This document shows positions 1 through 8,492 of a stretch of 64,000 nucleotides of DNA, in pieces. The notes beneath the pieces were generated by a model that searched no databases, had not been told where the DNA came from, and was given only the letters and a program-made list of their open reading frames with translations. How positions within the stretch are numbered: the first letter of the stretch is position 1; each line of letters begins with the position of its first letter. Position numbers and translations under genes: made by a program. The stretch covers positions 111,281-175,280 of the forward strand of contig CAJULP010000065.1 in the NCBI GenBank assembly GCA_910587295.1, given 5' to 3'. The stretch comes from an uncultured Lachnospiraceae bacterium (lineage in GTDB: Bacteria; Bacillota; Clostridia; Lachnospirales; Lachnospiraceae).

Positions 1-702
1 TTCCGGGTAATCCACAAGGGGAACCGGACTGTAATAAGCTGGGATCTCCACTGTAAATACGTGGCTTTCTCCCGTATCCTTCTTGCTTGTTCCCTTCCGA
101 TAACATAGATATACCCTCTGTGCACAGCCGGCAAACACATTCCTGCCAAACGAAACTTCCCTGTCACGAAAGTATATCCCCCACAATTGGGGGTTGCCGG
201 CAAATGCGCCATCGCCTATGGTAAGCACCCCTGCCGGATTTTCTGTTCCTTCCACTTCCTTTTCAAACATCACATCCACAAGTCCGCAGTTTTCAAAACA
301 CCCCTCCCCTATATAGGTGATATCAGAAGACAGTTCCAGGGATTGATTACAATCTCCCAAAGGAATATTCCGGAATGCATGATCGCAAAATCCTGTTACG
401 ACAGCTCCCCCAAGCCGTTTGGGAAACGTGATTTTCCATCTTTCATCTACCAGCCGTTTTAATCCTTCCCCAAAGTCCGCCCGATATGCTTCATTGATCC
501 CCTTGATCAGAGCGTATTGTTCCCCATGCTCCCCGGTCCTTATCTCATAATCATAAAAATTTTCTTCCGTCAGAACTTTCTCAAATATTACATTCCCTGC
601 AGCCAGAGACGGCTCTTCGCCGGAACAAAGCACGCACACGACACCTATCAACATAGCACCCGCAAATGCAATGGCCAGCATTTTAGACATTTTCTTTTTC
701 AT
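1..702 (-). CDS. BspA-type leucine-rich-repeat surface protein, N-terminal part (runs off window)
   Basis: The reading frame is open from an ATG at 702-700 to the first base of the window, 234 codons, so the C-terminus is missing. A GGGAGAG Shine-Dalgarno precedes the ATG. The N-terminus (MKKKMSKMLAIAFAGAMLIG) is a Sec signal peptide, so export is expected. From about residue 85 the protein shows BspA/LRR_5-like repeats, for example SSDITYIGEGCFENCG and LTIGDGAFAGNPQLWGI, with the usual I-G-x-G-A/C-F core. Such proteins are surface or secreted adhesins with irregular leucine-rich repeats; the ligand cannot be told. The downstream AraC gene lies 23 bases upstream of this start on the same strand, so co-transcription is possible. 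Confidence 0.75.
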   Translation of the reverse strand, partial: MKKKMSKMLAIAFAGAMLIGVVCVLCSGEEPSLAAGNVIFEKVLTEENFYDYEIRTGEHGEQYALIKGINEAYRADFGEGLKRLVDERWKITFPKRLGGAVVTGFCDHAFRNIPLGDCNQSLELSSDITYIGEGCFENCGLVDVMFEKEVEGTENPAGVLTIGDGAFAGNPQLWGIYFRDREVSFGRNVFAGCAQRVYLCYRKGTSKKDTGESHVFTVEIPAYYSPVPLVDYPE

Positions 703-724
703 ATAGCGCTCTCCCGTCTCGGTA

Positions 725-1564
725 TCATCCTTCTGATGGCAGCTTCCCCAGCAGCTTTTTGTATGCCCTGCTAAACGTGGAATAATCCCGAAACCCACAT
801 TCCATGCTGGCAATTGCCGCACCCTCCCCTGCAAGAATCAGGCTCCTTGCTGCAAGAACCCTCTTTTCCAGAACATACTGGTGCATGGAATAACCGGTCT
901 CATCCTTAAATTTCCGCATCATATGGTATTTACTCAAAAAAAATCTATCGGACAAAGCCTCTATGGTAAGGTCCATGGCAAGGTTTTCATTGATATAGTG
1001 GATGATCTCCACTATCTTTTTATCATACCTTGCTATCTTATGGAACACTTCCGGACTGCTGATACAGCATCGGTTCAACTCTATAAGCAGCTTCAAAAAA
1101 AGAATCCGGCGGTACATCTCCCCCGCATAAACCTCCTCTTTGTCTGCTCCCTCAAGGAGCTTCACGGTCTCATATAACATACGGCTTTTCGAGGGCGATA
1201 AGCGGATCACGTTCCTCTGCTCCTTTAACGCCATCCGGAAACACAAGTCAAGCACATCTTCCCCTTCGGAATGTTCGTCCAGATAATCAGGCGAAATGTA
1301 AAAGACATACCTTTCATACTCCGTTCCCGCCTTTATAAAAGGCTTGTGAATCTCCCCCCGGTTCACCAGCAGAATATCATGGGGCTCAAGCTTATAGCTT
1401 TTGCCCTCAATATGATATTCCACTTCCCCGCTGATAAACCAGATCAATTTATGGAAATCGTGGTAATGATACTCATACTCCTTTGGTGAATCGTCTTTCA
1501 AATGGAAGAGCTTAAATTTTTCCAAAAGATATCCGCTTTTTAACGCCTCCTGCCGCACATTCAT
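725..1564 (-). CDS. AraC family transcriptional regulator with N-terminal cupin
   Basis: 279 residues, normal length for a sugar-type AraC regulator. Residues 30-75 carry a cupin-like sensor domain (HDFHKLIWFISGEVEYHIEG, then PHDILLVNRGEIH), and the last 85 residues hold the double helix-turn-helix (LTIEALSDRFFLSKYHMMRK, and GFRDYSTFSRAYKKLLG as the second recognition helix). The family binds DNA as a one-component regulator, usually of neighbouring carbohydrate or stress genes. The start at 1564 is preceded by a GGGGGATAGGG ribosome binding site. It sits directly upstream of the leucine-rich-repeat surface gene on the same strand, which is a natural candidate target. The effector is unknown. 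Confidence 0.9.
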   Translation of the reverse strand: MNVRQEALKSGYLLEKFKLFHLKDDSPKEYEYHYHDFHKLIWFISGEVEYHIEGKSYKLEPHDILLVNRGEIHKPFIKAGTEYERYVFYISPDYLDEHSEGEDVLDLCFRMALKEQRNVIRLSPSKSRMLYETVKLLEGADKEEVYAGEMYRRILFLKLLIELNRCCISSPEVFHKIARYDKKIVEIIHYINENLAMDLTIEALSDRFFLSKYHMMRKFKDETGYSMHQYVLEKRVLAARSLILAGEGAAIASMECGFRDYSTFSRAYKKLLGKLPSEG

Positions 1565-1633
1565 TCCCTATCCCCCAAATTTTTTCCTATCCTCATTTTA
1601 CTGTAAGGAACGTGCTGCCGCAAGGCATTTTGC

Positions 1634-2878
1634 TTATTTTAAATCAACGGTGACAGAAAATACCGCATTCTCTATCTGCTTATCTGCATGTTCTCCTTTA
1701 TATTCCAGCCAAGTTTCAAATTTCATCAGGCAGATGGTCACCGTATCCGTATTGCGCCCATAAGTTGAATATTCCTCCACAGTACCTCCATGGCTTTCTA
1801 AGGGGTTCCCGTCGGCATCCAGGATGGAAACTATATAGTCCGCCATATCCTCCCCGTCTGGCAAAACAGGTTCTGCCGTAATCTCATAAGCCGACCTGAC
1901 AACCTTGGAAATCCCAAACCCATCCTCATTCTTCTGATCCACAATAATTTCTTCCGTCTGGCCTGCGCCTTCTCCATCCAAAGCAAAGTGAAAGCTCCAT
2001 GGCCCCTCATAGACCTTCCTGTCATGTTCCGGTATCATGATCGTTTCCGTCTCACCTGCCACATGCCCTTCCACCTCATGTGTGGTGGGCAGTAATCCAT
2101 AAAAAGTATGGAAGGTAAAATCAATCCCCACGCTCCCCGTAAGGTCTCCAAATTCCACCATGGCAATCCCCACAAAGGTATTCTGATCCTGAAATTCACC
2201 CTCAATATTATAAAGCGGAATATTTCCATCCCCTTCACTGTATCTGACGTCATCCTGCCCATCTTTATGAACAACCGCACTGGTATTACACTGCAAATGA
2301 TCTAGCTGCCCAAAGGATGCTTCTTCCACGAAGTCCGCCGGGAATCCTTCTTCATTGGTGATGCGCAGTGCCAGGTAAAGCTTATCGCTATCACGGCTAA
2401 ACTCAGTGACAGCAACCGTAAGCCCATTTTTACTCTGCACGTATTCATTTCCTTTTTCCTGTTCATTTTCCGGGGCTCCTTCTGTTCCCACACTGTTTTC
2501 CTGATCCTGTTCTCCCACGGTCATGGTATTTTCGCTGTAATCTCCCGGATAAGAAACCTTTTCTTCCAGATACGCAAAAATCCGCCCTATGACCGGAATG
2601 TCTACCGCCAAAGCCGGGTTCGCCACGCCAATCCCTCCCAAAATAGCGATCATGATTCCTGCCGCCATAGCTGCCAGTTTTAAAACCAAAAATCTATTTG
2701 TCTTCATATTCTTCCTATTTTTCCTTTCTCCTGTCTTGCTTTCCTGTTCTGCCTTCTTGTAGATCTGGCCGTAAGCCGCATCCAATTTTTTATCAATCAA
2801 CTCTGATTCTGGCAGATCCATATTGCAGATTCTATGCAGTTCCCTATTTAATTCTATATCTTTGTCTAATTTCTTCAT
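1634..2878 (-). CDS. DUF4179 membrane protein, probable anti-sigma partner
   Basis: The start chosen is ATG 2878, four bases after the stop of the sigma-factor gene, because the GGGGA ribosome binding site sits in the end of that gene; a longer in-frame reading to 2956 would overlap it. The 414-residue product has a cytoplasmic N-terminus with an acidic helix (ELHRICNMDLPESELIDKKL), one membrane segment around residues 67-92 (LKLAAMAAGIMIAILGGIGV) and a beta-rich external domain with an acidic, Glu/Gln-rich linker. This arrangement is the DUF4179 family, which is habitually encoded next to an ECF sigma factor and is thought to hold it at the membrane. Function as an anti-sigma factor is inferred from the layout. 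Confidence 0.8.
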   Translation of the reverse strand: MKKLDKDIELNRELHRICNMDLPESELIDKKLDAAYGQIYKKAEQESKTGERKNRKNMKTNRFLVLKLAAMAAGIMIAILGGIGVANPALAVDIPVIGRIFAYLEEKVSYPGDYSENTMTVGEQDQENSVGTEGAPENEQEKGNEYVQSKNGLTVAVTEFSRDSDKLYLALRITNEEGFPADFVEEASFGQLDHLQCNTSAVVHKDGQDDVRYSEGDGNIPLYNIEGEFQDQNTFVGIAMVEFGDLTGSVGIDFTFHTFYGLLPTTHEVEGHVAGETETIMIPEHDRKVYEGPWSFHFALDGEGAGQTEEIIVDQKNEDGFGISKVVRSAYEITAEPVLPDGEDMADYIVSILDADGNPLESHGGTVEEYSTYGRNTDTVTICLMKFETWLEYKGEHADKQIENAVFSVTVDLK

Positions 2879-2882
2879 ATAT

Positions 2883-3389
2883 TTACACGTCCCCTTTCCA
2901 ACTGCTGCGCAACTGCTCCTTACCCCGGTGCAGTTTACTGCGGATTGTGCTTTCATTCATCTGTAACAGCCTGCTGATTTCTTTCGTGGTAAACTGCTCC
3001 CCGTAAAACAGTTGAAAAATCACCCTGCTTTCCGACGGCAATAGGGACAACATCCGAAAAAATTCATTGTCTGAAGGATAAGTATCTCTTTTCCCTTCTC
3101 CATCTTCCATCCATTCCTGAGGCTTTACCTTCTTCTGACTGTTATAAAGTTTCCTGCAATTATTGATCAATATCCGTATCAGCCATGACTTGAAAAATTC
3201 CGTCTTTTGAACCTCCCCAATATGTTCATATGCCAAAAGCACAGTATCTTGTATCACATCCGCCACGTCTTCTTCCTCATGGAAAAAACCATACGCCACC
3301 CGCTGCATGGAATTTTTATTTAACTCCATCAGGCGCACAAAGCTGTCCGGATCGCCCCTCTGCGCCTTTTTTACTAATGTATCTTCCAT
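2883..3389 (-). CDS. ECF-type RNA polymerase sigma factor
   Basis: 168 residues from ATG 3389, which follows GGAAGTGGGAG; the frame stays open upstream to 3560, but that extension has no family match and a poor start. Region 2 is seen at residues 20-75 (VADVIQDTVLLAYEHIGEV, FFKSWLIRILINNCRKLY) and region 4 at residues 115-160 (LPSESRVIFQLFYGEQFTTK, EISRLLQMNESTIRSKLHRG), joined by a short linker, as in sigma-70 group 4. It would direct RNA polymerase to a small stress or envelope regulon, possibly including its own operon. The next gene, four bases downstream, encodes a DUF4179 membrane protein, the standard partner. Confidence 0.92.
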   Translation of the reverse strand: MEDTLVKKAQRGDPDSFVRLMELNKNSMQRVAYGFFHEEEDVADVIQDTVLLAYEHIGEVQKTEFFKSWLIRILINNCRKLYNSQKKVKPQEWMEDGEGKRDTYPSDNEFFRMLSLLPSESRVIFQLFYGEQFTTKEISRLLQMNESTIRSKLHRGKEQLRSSWKGDV

Positions 3390-3594
3390 CGCTCCCACTT
3401 CCTTTGTACTGTTTTTTGCAATTGCATCTATTAGATACCTCCGGACATTGTTTTGTTGCAGAAAATGCAAATTTTTCTGATTATTTTTATCATATCGGAA
3501 ATCCGCAGAAAATCCCTGCATGACAAAAGTGCTGCCCCGCATCAGAATCGCTTCCGCCACGGCTGCAGCACTCTCGCAAACTTATCTTGATCTA

Positions 3595-4692
3595 TCACTG
3601 TTCCTGCCCATAATCTTTCATGCACACGTTCATATCCACATCTCCTTTGATCCCGTCCACTCTGCCTTTGGAACTATACTGCCATATGGTAAACTCATAA
3701 GGAAAATAAACCGGCGCATTATAATAGGCAAACCATTTGTCATAATCTTCCAGCTGCTCTAAATCCAGCATCAGCATAAAAGTCTTTAGATTCCCGTAGA
3801 TCATCGGGGTATACCCCGCCTTCTTTATTGTCTCCAAAAAGGCGATTGCCGCCTTCGTATACTCCTGCCGGGTCATTTCCGCCGTTCTGGCCGAAGCGCT
3901 CTCCGGATCCTCTAAATCCAGCACCACCGGATACGCCACGTCATAGGGTTCCAACAGGTCAAGGAGAAATTCCGCTTCCTCCACTGCCTCTTCCTCGCTG
4001 ATTGCCTGGGTGTAAAAATACACCCCTACATCAATGCCATTGTCAAGAGCCCCCTCCATGTTATCTTTAAAAAACTCATCCTCCACGATCTTTCCTTCCG
4101 AGTATCCCCGGTAACCGCCTCTGATAAAAGCATAGGACACGCCGTCAGCCGCAGCCTTCCTCCAGTTGATCTCTTCCTGATGCTTGGACACGTCTATCCC
4201 TTTTATAGAATGGACTTCATCCGTATCGTCCACATAGACGATTTCCTTATTTTCCTGCTCCACAAAATTATCATACACATAATTGTGCTGCTTTAAATTC
4301 TCCAAAATAGGGAAAAAGTAAAATTTCGCATCGGAATAGACCACTACGTCCTCCGGGAAAAAATCCCGGAGCATAGCCGTCGTGGAATCCCCGTTTTCCA
4401 TCCTGGCCTTTACCTCTGTTAGGATCTCCTGCTTCTGGCTTTCCTTAGCAAGCACCACTGCTTCCCCCATGCGGGCATCTAAATCCGCCTGGGAATAAAT
4501 GTATTCCTCACTCCGCTCCTCATATTCCCGCAAAAGACTTGCCGCCTCCCTGGTCTCCCCTTTCAACCCGTAATTTTGCAGCAACAGAATAATGCAGCCT
4601 GTCAACGCTGAAAGCGTGATCAGGCAAAAAATGATATTCGTGATCAAACTAATCTGATGTTTCCGTTTTTTTCTTCTTGCCATATTTGTCAT
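3595..4692 (-). CDS. Membrane-anchored GH25 lysozyme (muramidase)
   Basis: 365 residues. ATG 4692 is preferred because GGGAAGGAT lies 6 bases upstream; the frame extends to 4770 without a better site. After a basic start (MARRKKRKH) comes one transmembrane helix (IIFCLITLSALTGCIILLL), a charged alpha-helical stalk to about residue 150, and a GH25 domain. The active-site signature is intact: GIDVSKHQEEINW carries the first conserved Asp, and VVLDLEDP carries the D-x-E pair. GH25 enzymes cleave the MurNAc-GlcNAc bond of peptidoglycan, here on the outer face of the membrane. A second GH25-like gene lies at 34539-35675. It is the last gene of the minus-strand series before the divergent Cys-rich gene. 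Confidence 0.9.
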   Translation of the reverse strand: MTNMARRKKRKHQISLITNIIFCLITLSALTGCIILLLQNYGLKGETREAASLLREYEERSEEYIYSQADLDARMGEAVVLAKESQKQEILTEVKARMENGDSTTAMLRDFFPEDVVVYSDAKFYFFPILENLKQHNYVYDNFVEQENKEIVYVDDTDEVHSIKGIDVSKHQEEINWRKAAADGVSYAFIRGGYRGYSEGKIVEDEFFKDNMEGALDNGIDVGVYFYTQAISEEEAVEEAEFLLDLLEPYDVAYPVVLDLEDPESASARTAEMTRQEYTKAAIAFLETIKKAGYTPMIYGNLKTFMLMLDLEQLEDYDKWFAYYNAPVYFPYEFTIWQYSSKGRVDGIKGDVDMNVCMKDYGQEQ

Positions 4693-4819
4693 TTTTCTAT
4701 CCTTCCCGGTCTGTTTATCCACTGTGGTTTTCCTATAAGCAAGTATAATATGAAACCAGATCTTTTTCAATTGTCTAAATATTCCTGGTCATCCAAAAAT
4801 TTTTTTATTTCATCTGTAA

Positions 4820-4847
4820 ACACATACAAGCCATACCACATATGATA
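4820..4847 (+). promoter_or_regulatory. Sigma-K/E-like promoter for the Cys-rich gene
   Basis: CATATGATA at 4839-4847 matches the mother-cell sigma-K -10 pattern CATAnnnTA exactly. An AC dinucleotide of the -35 type lies at 4820-4821, 17 bases upstream. The ATG of the Cys-rich gene follows at 4880, behind TTTGGAGG. Matching is by eye; the -35 element of this class is short and weakly informative. Confidence 0.45.
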
Positions 4848-4879
4848 AAGCATAAATAAAAAACATTTGGAGGCAACTT

Positions 4880-5116
4880 ATGAGTGACTTAACAGCTACA
4901 GGATGCGGATGCGGTACATCTGTAAATAACAACAACGGGTGTGGGTGCAGCTCCATCATCTGGATTATCATTTTACTGTCATGCTGCGGTGGCTGCGGCA
5001 ACGGCGGCAGTTTCTTCGGCAACAACGGTGACTGCGGATGCGATAGCTGGATCTGGATCCTGTTACTTCTTTTCTGCTGCGGCAACAATGGCAGCTCCTG
5101 TGGATGCGGATGCTAA
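4880..5116 (+). CDS. Small cysteine/glycine/asparagine-rich protein (14 Cys in 78 residues)
   Basis: The 78-residue product alternates Cys-Gly blocks (GCGCG, NGCGCS, SCCGGCG, DCGCD, FCCG, SCGCGC) with two very hydrophobic segments (SIIWIIILLS and SWIWILLLLF), each followed by a double Cys. The two halves look like an internal duplication of [GCGC - hydrophobic - CCG]. The start has a strong TTTGGAGG site. I do not recognise a named family; the composition recalls short Cys-rich proteins of clostridia that automated pipelines label chorion-like high-cysteine proteins, and small spore-coat proteins. With the sigma-K-like promoter, a role in the spore coat or exosporium, cross-linked by disulfides, is an inference. 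A terminator ends the unit at 5176. Confidence 0.75.
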   Translation: MSDLTATGCGCGTSVNNNNGCGCSSIIWIIILLSCCGGCGNGGSFFGNNGDCGCDSWIWILLLLFCCGNNGSSCGCGC

Positions 5117-5145
5117 TCCTTTAACCTTTTCTTTTCACCATGTCT

Positions 5146-5176
5146 GAAAAGTAGGCTCCATGCGGGCCTACTTTTC
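5146..5176 (+). terminator. Rho-independent terminator after the Cys-rich gene
   Basis: GAAAAGTAGGC (5146-5156) pairs perfectly with GCCTACTTTTC (5166-5176) around a 9-base loop, with the T-tract partly inside the stem. It begins about 30 bases after the stop codon and makes the gene monocistronic. Confidence 0.8.
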
Positions 5177-5233
5177 TGCATATCACGAAAGTAAAAAACA
5201 TAAAATATCTAAACCAGCCAAAAAGGAGCAGTT

Positions 5234-5734
5234 ATGGATACAACAGATCAAAACAAAGTAGCTGCATTTGATACCCTTTTTTCCAACAACCACATTCAAA
5301 TGCTGAAAGTCATACTGCCCTATATGGATAACCAGACCCAAAAGTCCATGGCTGTTTACATTAAATTTCTGGAACTGAATTATACCATTGATTTTTACAA
5401 AAAAAATCCCTACCCGTTATGTGGGTGTATGGAAAAAGAAACGTCTTTCGACCTGCATAAAATGTGCAGCGAACTGCTCCCCTACTGCACTGATGAGGAG
5501 CGCAAAAAAGTGGAACAAATCCGCAGCATGATGCAAAGCATGGAAATGTACAAGGAAATGTCAAAAACTATGGAAATGATGAAAGACTTCATGCCAGATA
5601 TGGCTTCCTTTACCGGGAATCCTGAACAGACGAAGGAAAATGGTTTCGATATGATGGGTATGCTGATGAATATGCTCACGCCTGAGCAAAAACAGATGTT
5701 TGAAATGTTTGGAGGTAATATGAATGCAGAATGA
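5234..5734 (+). CDS. Unknown helical, methionine-rich protein
   Basis: 166 residues, preceded by AAAAAGGAG with normal spacing. There is no signal peptide or membrane segment. A helical N-terminal half contains the Cys pair PLCGCMEKE and another Cys in ELLPYC. The C-terminal half is strikingly Met-rich (MMQSMEMYKEMSKTMEMMKD, MMGMLMNMLTPEQKQMFEM). The TPEQKQ(M/L)FEMF stretch resembles the short helices found near the end of many small clostridial unknown proteins. The next gene starts inside this one, 11 bases before its end, so translation is probably coupled. I do not recognise the family. It could be cytoplasmic and spore- or stress-related, but nothing in the sequence proves that. Confidence 0.7.
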   Translation: MDTTDQNKVAAFDTLFSNNHIQMLKVILPYMDNQTQKSMAVYIKFLELNYTIDFYKKNPYPLCGCMEKETSFDLHKMCSELLPYCTDEERKKVEQIRSMMQSMEMYKEMSKTMEMMKDFMPDMASFTGNPEQTKENGFDMMGMLMNMLTPEQKQMFEMFGGNMNAE

Positions 5735-5993
5735 TTGGATGAGAGAAGAAAGCCTTAAGGATATCGACCCCTACAAGCTTGATTTTTTGCAGGCGCTGCT
5801 TTTTGAAAGCAACAACTTAAAAAGGGATCAAATGATCCCTTTTCTGATGGCTGTTGCCAAACGGGGCCAGGAAAAAAACGTCAGCTTTTCCGATGAAGAA
5901 ATCGGCAAGATCGTTGCCGTCCTTAAAAAGCACGCTTCCCCGGAAGAGCTTGCCAAGATTGAAAAAGTCATGGCAATGCGCTCCCGCAGGTAA
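5724..5993 (+). CDS. Unknown small protein, translationally coupled
   Basis: 89 residues starting at ATG 5724 inside the previous gene; GGAGG at 5711-5715 serves as ribosome binding site. The product is entirely helical and charged (DPYKLDFLQALLFESNNLKR, MAVAKRGQEKNVSFSDEEIG, HASPEELAKIEKVMAMRSRR), with no Cys and no membrane segment. The overlap with the Met-rich gene suggests the two act together. It ends 16 bases from the convergent leuS stop. Family not recognised. Confidence 0.65.
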   Translation: MQNDWMREESLKDIDPYKLDFLQALLFESNNLKRDQMIPFLMAVAKRGQEKNVSFSDEEIGKIVAVLKKHASPEELAKIEKVMAMRSRR

Positions 5994-6009
5994 CATGGCA
6001 CAACCTGGC

Positions 6010-8421
6010 TTATTTCATTACAATGTTCACAATCCTGCCGGGAACGTAGATCTCCTTTACTACGTTTCCGGTAAGCTTATCCGCAATCACTTCTTTTGCT
6101 TTTGTAATCACGGCTTCTTTCTCTTCATCCCTTGCAATCGCCAGCGTTGCCTTCGTCTTCCCGTTGATCTGGACCGCGATCTCAATGGTCTGTTCCACGG
6201 TCTTTGCTTCTTCGTATTCCGGCCATTTCGCCTGATAGATCCTTCCTTGGCATCCCATGGCCTGCCAGATCTCTTCCGTGATGTGGGGCGCTACCGGGTT
6301 AAGCAGGGTAAGTAAAGTCTTCATTTCTCCCTTAGTGACCGCATTCTTCTTATAAAACTCATTGATCAGGGCCATCATTGCCGCAATCGCCGTATTGTAT
6401 TTTAAATGTTCAAAATCGCTGCTGACTTTCTTGATGGTCTGGTGCATCTTGATCTCCAAATCTTTGGAGTAACCTTCCTCGTCTACAAGGATATCCTGCA
6501 GCTTCCATACTCTCTCTAAGAACCTCCGGCAGCCCTTTACGCCGTCTTCCGACCAGGATGCGCTAAGATCAAAGGCCCCGATAAACATTTCGTAGGTCCG
6601 CAGGGTATCTGCCCCGTAATCCTGCACGATATCATCCGGGTTTACCACGTTCCCCCTTGATTTGCTCATTTTTTCGCCGTTTGACCCAAGGATCATCCCA
6701 TGGGAAGTCCTCTTTTGATAAGGCTCCTTACAAGGCACGATCTTTTCATCATATAAAAACCTGTGCCAGAAGCGGGAATACAGAAGATGCAATGTGGTAT
6801 GCTCCATGCCGCCGTTATACCAGTCAACGGGCATCCAATAATCAAGCGCTTCTTTGCTTGCCAGCTCCTTATCATTTTTCGGATCAATATACCGCAGGAA
6901 ATACCAGGAGGAACCTGCCCACTGGGGCATGGTATCCGTCTCCCTCATGGCAGGACCGCCACAGCAGGGGCATGTGGTCTTCATCCAGTCCTTCATATGG
7001 GCCAAAGGTGACTCCCCATTATCCGTAGGCATGTAGCTTTCCACTTCCGGAAGCTCCAAAGGAAGCTCACTTTCCGGCAATGCCACATAACCGCATTTTT
7101 CGCACTTCACAATGGGGATTGGCTCTCCCCAGTAACGCTGTCTGGAAAAGACCCAGTCACGGAGCTTAAAGTTGGTCTTAGCGTGGCCGATCCCTTTTTC
7201 CGTTAAAAATTCCGTGATCTTTTCTTTCGCCTGCGCCACGGAAAGCCCGTTTAAGAAATCCGAATTGACCAGGGTTCCCGAAGCCACATCCGTATAGACC
7301 GCTTCATTCACATCCACATCACTTCCCGCTACCACTTCAATGATGGGCATATCAAACTTCTTTGCAAATTCCCAGTCTCTTTCGTCATGGGCCGGAACCG
7401 CCATGATGGCGCCGGTTCCGTAGGACATTAAAACATAATCCGAGATCCATACCGGTATCTCTTTTCCGTTAACGGGGTTTACTGCCGTAAGGCCGGTAAT
7501 CATTACGCCGGTCTTTTCCTTTGCAAGCTCCGTACGCTCGAAATCAGACTTCCTTGCCGCCATTTCCCTGTAGGAGACAACCTCGTTCCAATTCTTGATA
7601 TCTGCCTGATACTTATCAATAAAAGGATGTTCCGGGCTCATGACCATGTATGTGACACCAAACAAAGTATCCGGCCTTGTGGTGTACACGGTCAGCTTGT
7701 CCTCTTTTCCATTTAAAACAAAATCAACTTCCGCACCCGTTGATTTACCGATCCAGTTCTTCTGGGATACCTTGACACGCTCCACGTAGTCAACCGTATC
7801 TAACCCTTCAAGAAGCTTGTCCGCATATTCCGTGATCTTTAACATCCACTGGCTTTTTACCTTGCGCACTACCTCTGCGCCGCAGCGCTCGCAGACACCG
7901 TTTACCACTTCCTCATTGGCAAGCCCGACTTTACAGGAAGTACACCAGTTGATAGGCATTTCCGCCTTATAAGCAAGACCGGCATTAAAAAGCTTTAAAA
8001 AAATCCACTGGGTCCACTTATAATATTCCGGGTCCGTTGTATTGATCTCCCTCTCCCAGTCAAAAGAATATCCAAGCGCATGGAGCTGGCTCTTAAAGCG
8101 TTCCACATTGTTCTTCGTTACAATCTTGGGATGAATGTGGTTTTTGATCGCATAGTTTTCCGTAGGGAGCCCAAAGGCATCAAAGCCCATGGGATAAAGC
8201 ACATTGTATCCCTGCATCCTCCTCTTCCTTGCCACAATGTCGAGGGCCGTATATGGCCTTGGATGCCCTACATGCAATCCCTGCCCAGACGGATAGGGGA
8301 ACTCCACCAACGCATAATATTTCGGTTTTGAATAATCTTCAGAAGTCCGGAACGCCTTTTCCTCATCCCAGATCCCCTGCCATTTATTTTCCACTTCTCT
8401 GTGATTATATGGTACTGCCAT
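6010..8421 (-). CDS. leuS: Leucyl-tRNA synthetase
   Basis: 803 residues, full length for the bacterial enzyme, which charges tRNA-Leu in the cytoplasm. The class I HIGH signature is in PYPSGQGLHVGHPRPYTALD, and KMSKS is in GEKMSKSRGN. The CP1 editing domain contains the threonine-rich TTRPDTLFGVTYMV and the conserved GTGAIMAVPAHDERDWEFA. Zn-binding Cys clusters (CTSC, CERCG; CEKCG, CPCCG) are also present. ATG 8421 begins MAVPYNHREVENKW, the usual family start. A GTG three codons upstream (8430) is possible and sits close to AAAGGAG. No T-box is visible in the 70 bases upstream, in contrast to pheST in this window. Confidence 0.98.
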   Translation of the reverse strand: MAVPYNHREVENKWQGIWDEEKAFRTSEDYSKPKYYALVEFPYPSGQGLHVGHPRPYTALDIVARKRRMQGYNVLYPMGFDAFGLPTENYAIKNHIHPKIVTKNNVERFKSQLHALGYSFDWEREINTTDPEYYKWTQWIFLKLFNAGLAYKAEMPINWCTSCKVGLANEEVVNGVCERCGAEVVRKVKSQWMLKITEYADKLLEGLDTVDYVERVKVSQKNWIGKSTGAEVDFVLNGKEDKLTVYTTRPDTLFGVTYMVMSPEHPFIDKYQADIKNWNEVVSYREMAARKSDFERTELAKEKTGVMITGLTAVNPVNGKEIPVWISDYVLMSYGTGAIMAVPAHDERDWEFAKKFDMPIIEVVAGSDVDVNEAVYTDVASGTLVNSDFLNGLSVAQAKEKITEFLTEKGIGHAKTNFKLRDWVFSRQRYWGEPIPIVKCEKCGYVALPESELPLELPEVESYMPTDNGESPLAHMKDWMKTTCPCCGGPAMRETDTMPQWAGSSWYFLRYIDPKNDKELASKEALDYWMPVDWYNGGMEHTTLHLLYSRFWHRFLYDEKIVPCKEPYQKRTSHGMILGSNGEKMSKSRGNVVNPDDIVQDYGADTLRTYEMFIGAFDLSASWSEDGVKGCRRFLERVWKLQDILVDEEGYSKDLEIKMHQTIKKVSSDFEHLKYNTAIAAMMALINEFYKKNAVTKGEMKTLLTLLNPVAPHITEEIWQAMGCQGRIYQAKWPEYEEAKTVEQTIEIAVQINGKTKATLAIARDEEKEAVITKAKEVIADKLTGNVVKEIYVPGRIVNIVMK

Positions 8422-8492
8422 CTTCCTCACCTGCTCCTTTCGTCCTCACAGTGCATAAACTGTTACAATTTTACTTACATTGCGGTGAAATG

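Noticed and set aside
187..774. Plus-strand frames at the window start
   Set aside because: The minus strand encodes a signal peptide and leucine-rich repeats through the whole segment.
4810..5088. Minus-strand Pro/Gln/His-rich frame
   Set aside because: It is the mirror of the Cys/Gly/Asn-rich gene, which has promoter, ribosome binding site and terminator.
8422..8492. T-box for leuS
   Set aside because: Only about 70 bases are available and no TGGNACCGCG motif is present.
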